Assembly (NCBI GenBank): GCA_041441465.1
Contig: JASDSY010000012.1
Coordinates: forward strand, 124,001-188,000
DNA from: JASDSY01 sp041441465
GTDB taxonomy: Bacteria; Muiribacteriota; UBA9980
Direction of reading: 5' to 3'
DNA: 64,000 nt
Shown here: positions 60,922 through 64,000 of the stretch, one piece after another
Position numbering within the stretch: position 1 is the first letter of the stretch
Layout of the letters: every line of letters starts with the position of its first letter
The notes under the pieces: model-generated
Seen by the model: only the letters and a program-made list of their open reading frames with translations
Told to the model about the DNA's origin: nothing
Database searches by the model: none
Position numbers and translations under genes: made by a program

Positions 60922-62298
60922 CTATTCCGGTTGGTATTCGAACTCGAAATCCTGTACGAAAATCGAATCGCCTTCCTGCGCTCCAGCTTTTCGTAAAGCT
61001 TTGTCGATTTCAAATTTCTTTAACGTTTTTCTGAAGTAGTAGATTGCGTCTTCAGTCCTGAAATTGATTACCGAAACTGCACGTTCAAATTCAGGGCAGA
61101 TTATCGAATATGAATTATCAGGATTTTTTTGTATAGTTACTGATGGTTTCCTGCGCCTTTGAGTCGCTATAGTTTTACCTGCTCCCATCCTGTTGCCGAG
61201 GCTTTCTATATCGTTTTCAGTTGTATGTGCCTGGATTTCCATCGTACCGCCGGTTGGGAAGTCAGCTTTTTCCGTTTGCGCGTGCTCTATTGCGTCAAGT
61301 TTTAACTTATAAAGCTGCTTTAAGAAATTATCCAGATGAAGCCCAGTCAGACCTGATATTTCAATTATTTTGGCCTTGGCAAATGTCTTTAACTTTTTTA
61401 ATTTCTTTTTAAACGATTCGAGGTTTTCTTTTGAATCGGGTATGTCCATTTTGTTTGCAGCGATTATAAACGGCTTTTCTACAAGTTTCTTTGAAAACGA
61501 TTTTAACTCTTTATATAAAACTTTTAAATCGTTCAACGGGTCGTTTCTTTCAAAACCGGTCATGTCTATAATAAATGCCACACCAAGCGTACGTTCGATA
61601 TGTTTTAAAAATTTGTTGCCAAGCCCGACGCCGGTGTGCGCGCCTTCTATTAAGCCCGGAATATCGGCCACGACTATAGTCTTATTGAACCCTATTTGCG
61701 CTACACCGAGGTTCGGCGCGAGCGTAGTAAATGGGTAATCCGCTATTTTGGGAGTGGCATGAGAAATTTTAGAAAGTATAGTTGATTTTCCGGCGTTAGG
61801 AAATCCGACAAGCCCGATATCGGCTATTAATTTCAAAACCAGGCGTACTTCTTTTTCTTCGCCGATACCGCCAAGTTCTGCATACTTAGGCGCGTGCCGC
61901 GTAGGGCTCGTGAATTTCGCGTTTCCGCGGCCGCCGCTGCCGCCCTGGGCTGCCGTATATTCGCTGCCGAGCTTGTCGAGATCGCAAAGCAGTTTTCCTG
62001 AGGTCGCGTCAAAAACTTGCGTTCCGACCGGTACTTTTATCAGTATGTCCTCGCCCTTTTTGCCGAACATTTTTGACCCCAGACCGTTCTGACCGTCATC
62101 TGCCTTATATATTTTTTTATGCTTAAAATCAAGAAGCGTATGCAAATCGTCTGAAGCTATGAATATTACATTGCCGCCGGCACCGCCGTCGCCGCCGTCC
62201 GGGCCGCCTTTAGGCACGTATTTTTCTTTTCTGAAGCTGACGCTTCCTTTTCCGCCGTCGCCGGCTTTAATAAATATTTTGACCTCGTCTATAAACAT
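60922..62298 (-). CDS. obg: Obg GTPase (ribosome maturation)
   Basis: 458 residues. N-terminal glycine-rich Obg domain about 1-158 (GDGGKGSVSFRKEKYVPKGGPDGGDGG), G domain about 159-330 with G1 GFPNAGKST, G3 DIPGLIEGA and G4 NKMD, and a C-terminal OCT domain about 375-450 (ISVINFRTEDAIYYFRKTLKKFEID-like). Acts in 50S assembly and stringent control. The long middle linker is typical of Gram-positive and related Obg proteins. Confidence 0.96.
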   Translation of the reverse strand: MFIDEVKIFIKAGDGGKGSVSFRKEKYVPKGGPDGGDGGAGGNVIFIASDDLHTLLDFKHKKIYKADDGQNGLGSKMFGKKGEDILIKVPVGTQVFDATSGKLLCDLDKLGSEYTAAQGGSGGRGNAKFTSPTRHAPKYAELGGIGEEKEVRLVLKLIADIGLVGFPNAGKSTILSKISHATPKIADYPFTTLAPNLGVAQIGFNKTIVVADIPGLIEGAHTGVGLGNKFLKHIERTLGVAFIIDMTGFERNDPLNDLKVLYKELKSFSKKLVEKPFIIAANKMDIPDSKENLESFKKKLKKLKTFAKAKIIEISGLTGLHLDNFLKQLYKLKLDAIEHAQTEKADFPTGGTMEIQAHTTENDIESLGNRMGAGKTIATQRRRKPSVTIQKNPDNSYSIICPEFERAVSVINFRTEDAIYYFRKTLKKFEIDKALRKAGAQEGDSIFVQDFEFEYQPE

Positions 62299-62538
62299 CT
62301 TTCATCAAGTCCCTTTTTTGTATTGTAAATAATAATTTTTGCGGTATTAAATTTAATTAACCTAAGTTAAACTTTTTATTCGTTTTTAATGTCCTTATCC
62401 CGGAGTCCGTTTGCAGTGTAGATCTTAAGCTGATAAAAAATAAAGCCGGGCGAATTAAGTTTTGAGCGCGATTTTACTTGCTGCGGCCATCAAATTTTTA
62501 GATTGTGTAAAACGCCGAATAATTTTTGCCATAAAAAA

Positions 62539-63126
62539 TTAACGGCAATAAAGCCCGTTTGTTAATATGTATTCGTTGACCGGTTCGGGCAGAAGGTAAC
62601 GCACGGTGCCGCCGCTATTTATTATGTCCCTTATTTTTGTTGACGAAATATCCAATAAATCGGCTTTTTTAAGAAATATCGAAGCTTTTAACACATCGTC
62701 ATGGACGCCCGAAGTAAAGTCAGAACCCGGCCGCGGCGCTACGACAAGTCTGGCCTTATTTATAATATTTTTATAATTTTTATAGTTATGGAAAACCTTT
62801 AACGTATCGGCGCCGGTCAAAAAATAAAGTTCGGCGCCGGTGAATTCGTACGCAAATTTGTCAATTGTGTCGGTAGTGTACGAAGGGCCGGACGTACCGG
62901 ATTCAATATCTGATATGTCAAAAAAATGGTTTCCCTCAATGGCGAGGAGAACCATTTTTTTGCGATGTTTTATATCGATTATTTGACTGCTGTCCTTATG
63001 CGGCGGAACGTTAGTCGGCAAAAAATAAAACTTATCTAAAGCCAGCTCGCTTACTGCGCATTCCGCGATACGTAAATGTCCATAATGTATGGGATTAAAC
63101 GTCCCACCAAATATACCTACGCGCAT
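62539..63126 (-). CDS. nadD: Nicotinate-nucleotide adenylyltransferase
   Basis: 195 residues. Adenylates nicotinate mononucleotide in NAD synthesis. Nucleotidyltransferase motif GIFGGTFNPIHYGHL near the N-terminus, then PTNVPPHKD and the C-terminal ISSTKIRDIINSGG. Its ATG is within a few bases of the rpmA stop, so it is cotranslated with rpmA. Confidence 0.96.
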   Translation of the reverse strand: MRVGIFGGTFNPIHYGHLRIAECAVSELALDKFYFLPTNVPPHKDSSQIIDIKHRKKMVLLAIEGNHFFDISDIESGTSGPSYTTDTIDKFAYEFTGAELYFLTGADTLKVFHNYKNYKNIINKARLVVAPRPGSDFTSGVHDDVLKASIFLKKADLLDISSTKIRDIINSGGTVRYLLPEPVNEYILTNGLYCR

Positions 63127-63128
63127 TA

Positions 63129-63404
63129 TTATTTAGCAGTATTTGTGTTGCATTCCTCTAAAGGCAATACAAGTACCTGACGTCTGTCGCCTCTGAATGA
63201 CTTATAAACAACTTTTCCGTCGATTTTTGCGAAAAGTGTGTCGTCACCGCCGCGGCCTACATTTGCGCCCGGGTGTATGTGTGTTCCGCGCTGGCGAACC
63301 AATATTGTTCCGCCTGTTACGGTTTCACCGGCAAATCTTTTTACGCCTAATCTTTTTGCCTGTGAATCACGGCCGTTAACCGCTGATACAGCTTTTTTAC
63401 CCAT
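63129..63404 (-). CDS. rpmA: 50S ribosomal protein L27 without N-terminal extension
   Basis: 91 residues from the ATG at 63404, with GAGGTGGTG just upstream (upstream in-frame GTGs overlap that site). Core motif NGRDSQAKRLGVKRF, GTILVRQRGTHIHPGANVGRGGDDTLFA. L27's N-terminal tail reaches the peptidyl-transferase centre. In organisms with the Prp protease L27 normally carries a cleaved leader ending in an LQFFA-type motif. Here the protein begins MGKKAVSAVNGRDS and no such motif exists upstream in frame, although prp is the neighbouring gene. Confidence 0.96.
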   Translation of the reverse strand: MGKKAVSAVNGRDSQAKRLGVKRFAGETVTGGTILVRQRGTHIHPGANVGRGGDDTLFAKIDGKVVYKSFRGDRRQVLVLPLEECNTNTAK

Positions 63405-63437
63405 TTTATTCACCACCTCGAAAAATAATAAATATGA

Positions 63438-63764
63438 TTAATTTTTTTCAATAATTTGAATTACGTTTCCGTATTGTTTGTTTATTGACCGTAGTCCTAA
63501 AATAAGGCTTTTTAAAAGTAACTCAACTTCCTTTAAATCTTTTTCAGATTCTGACGGAAGAGAAAGCGAGATAAACCCTTTTTCAATTTTACCGCTGAGC
63601 GGTAACTTTAAAATTTCAATTAAACTTTGCGTAAATGTCAACGCCAGGGCCGACACAGCCGCACAGATAATATTTTTGCCGCTTTCCGCTGACGGATCGT
63701 GGCCGCTTATCTCATAACTTGTTAAAAAACCATATTTATTATATAAAAACAATGCTTTTATCAA
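63438..63764 (-). CDS. prp: Ribosomal-processing cysteine protease Prp
   Basis: 108 residues from a TTG with a poor ribosome site. Belongs to the YsxB/Prp family that trims the L27 leader. The catalytic dyad is intact at the family positions: His22 in ISGHDPS and Cys34 in KNIICAAVSAL, with the conserved Ser after CAAV. It lies between rplU and rpmA exactly as in Firmicutes. Its usual substrate motif is missing from the L27 here. Confidence 0.9.
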   Translation of the reverse strand: MIKALFLYNKYGFLTSYEISGHDPSAESGKNIICAAVSALALTFTQSLIEILKLPLSGKIEKGFISLSLPSESEKDLKEVELLLKSLILGLRSINKQYGNVIQIIEKN

Positions 63765-63804
63765 AATTACACTGAAAATAACCAGCCAGCCGGCTTGTTA
63801 TTGA

Positions 63805-64000
63805 CTATTTGCTGATTTTGCCGATTTCGAGCTTTGTGTAATGAGCGCGGAAACCGTATTTACGGAAGTAATCTTTTCTTTTTTTGAATTTCATGGTTAT
63901 GACTTTTTTCTCACGTGCCTGAGCGAGTATCTTAACCTCGACTTTAGCACCGTTTACTCTCGGCTGACCGATTGTAACGTTGTTGCCGTCAGCAACCATC
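63805..64000 (-). CDS. rplU: 50S ribosomal protein L21, C-terminal part
   Basis: Runs off the window edge, leaving the last 64-65 residues. They match L21: VADGNNVTIGQPRVNGAKVEVKIL, then FKKRKDYFRKYGFRAHYTKLEI. The apparent Met at the edge is internal (family pattern LLVADG). First gene of rplU-prp-rpmA-nadD. Confidence 0.93.
   Translation of the reverse strand, partial: MVADGNNVTIGQPRVNGAKVEVKILAQAREKKVITMKFKKRKDYFRKYGFRAHYTKLEIGKISK

Overview
The window is a chromosomal segment from an uncultured-looking, AT-rich, diderm bacterium. The outer-membrane evidence is a TolC/CusC-type channel, an RND pump, a SurA-like periplasmic foldase and a TPR protein with a C-terminal beta-barrel. It makes isoprenoids by the MEP route (dxs, ispA), uses a B12-dependent ribonucleotide reductase and has sigma-54 regulation. 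It also carries the ribosomal protease Prp between L21 and L27, a trait best known from Firmicutes and a few other phyla. I cannot name the phylum from the sequence alone; a candidate phylum such as Wallbacteria or Riflebacteria is possible, but that is a guess. No insertion sequences, tRNAs, CRISPR arrays or phage genes were seen.

Layout. 1-3.2 kb: a truncated exported protein (minus strand), a membrane-anchored class III adenylate cyclase, and a small stretch of VOC/GNAT-like genes and apparent remnants. 3.2-14.7 kb: a heavy-metal (Cu/Ag-type) island. It holds an NtrC-type sigma-54 activator, a divergent double-YHS protein behind a clear sigma-54 promoter, a DUF4405-like membrane protein, a histidine kinase with a His/Met-rich periplasmic loop, a CusC/TolC channel, a CusB adaptor with four heavy-metal-binding repeats, a long CusA pump and a small Cys/His membrane protein. 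15-16.7 kb: a secreted M4 (thermolysin-like) protease closed by a strong terminator.

From 16.8 kb to the end every gene is on the minus strand. 16.8-21.6 kb: a probable exopolysaccharide synthesis/export locus (TPR beta-barrel, receiver domain, HEAT protein, GT2 glycosyltransferase). 21.7-26.2 kb: the threonine operon hom-thrC-thrB-lysC. 26.3-30.9 kb: a 1543-residue protein containing a recognisable but highly divergent and enlarged GlmS-like glutaminase plus double-SIS isomerase. 31-37 kb: an exported dCache protein, murJ and nrdJ. 37.1-44.4 kb: two paralogous sets of minor pseudopilins with a STAS gene between them and a 712-residue exported protein at the end. 44.6-45 kb: RNase P RNA.

45-64 kb: housekeeping genes. 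These are a TPM protein, a zinc-ribbon coiled-coil protein, Nif3, a receiver, TlyA, dxs, ispA, xseB, xseA, a coiled-coil membrane protein, accC, accB, mazG, a duplicated SurA-like foldase, yqeK, obg, nadD, rpmA, prp and the end of rplU.

Most notable: the giant GlmS-like protein with its glutaminase cysteine about 70 residues from the N-terminus; an AccB in which the biotinylated lysine reads as asparagine; a Prp protease with intact catalytic residues beside an L27 that lacks the cleavable N-terminal extension; and a metal island in which sensor, activator, promoter and effectors can all be read from sequence.
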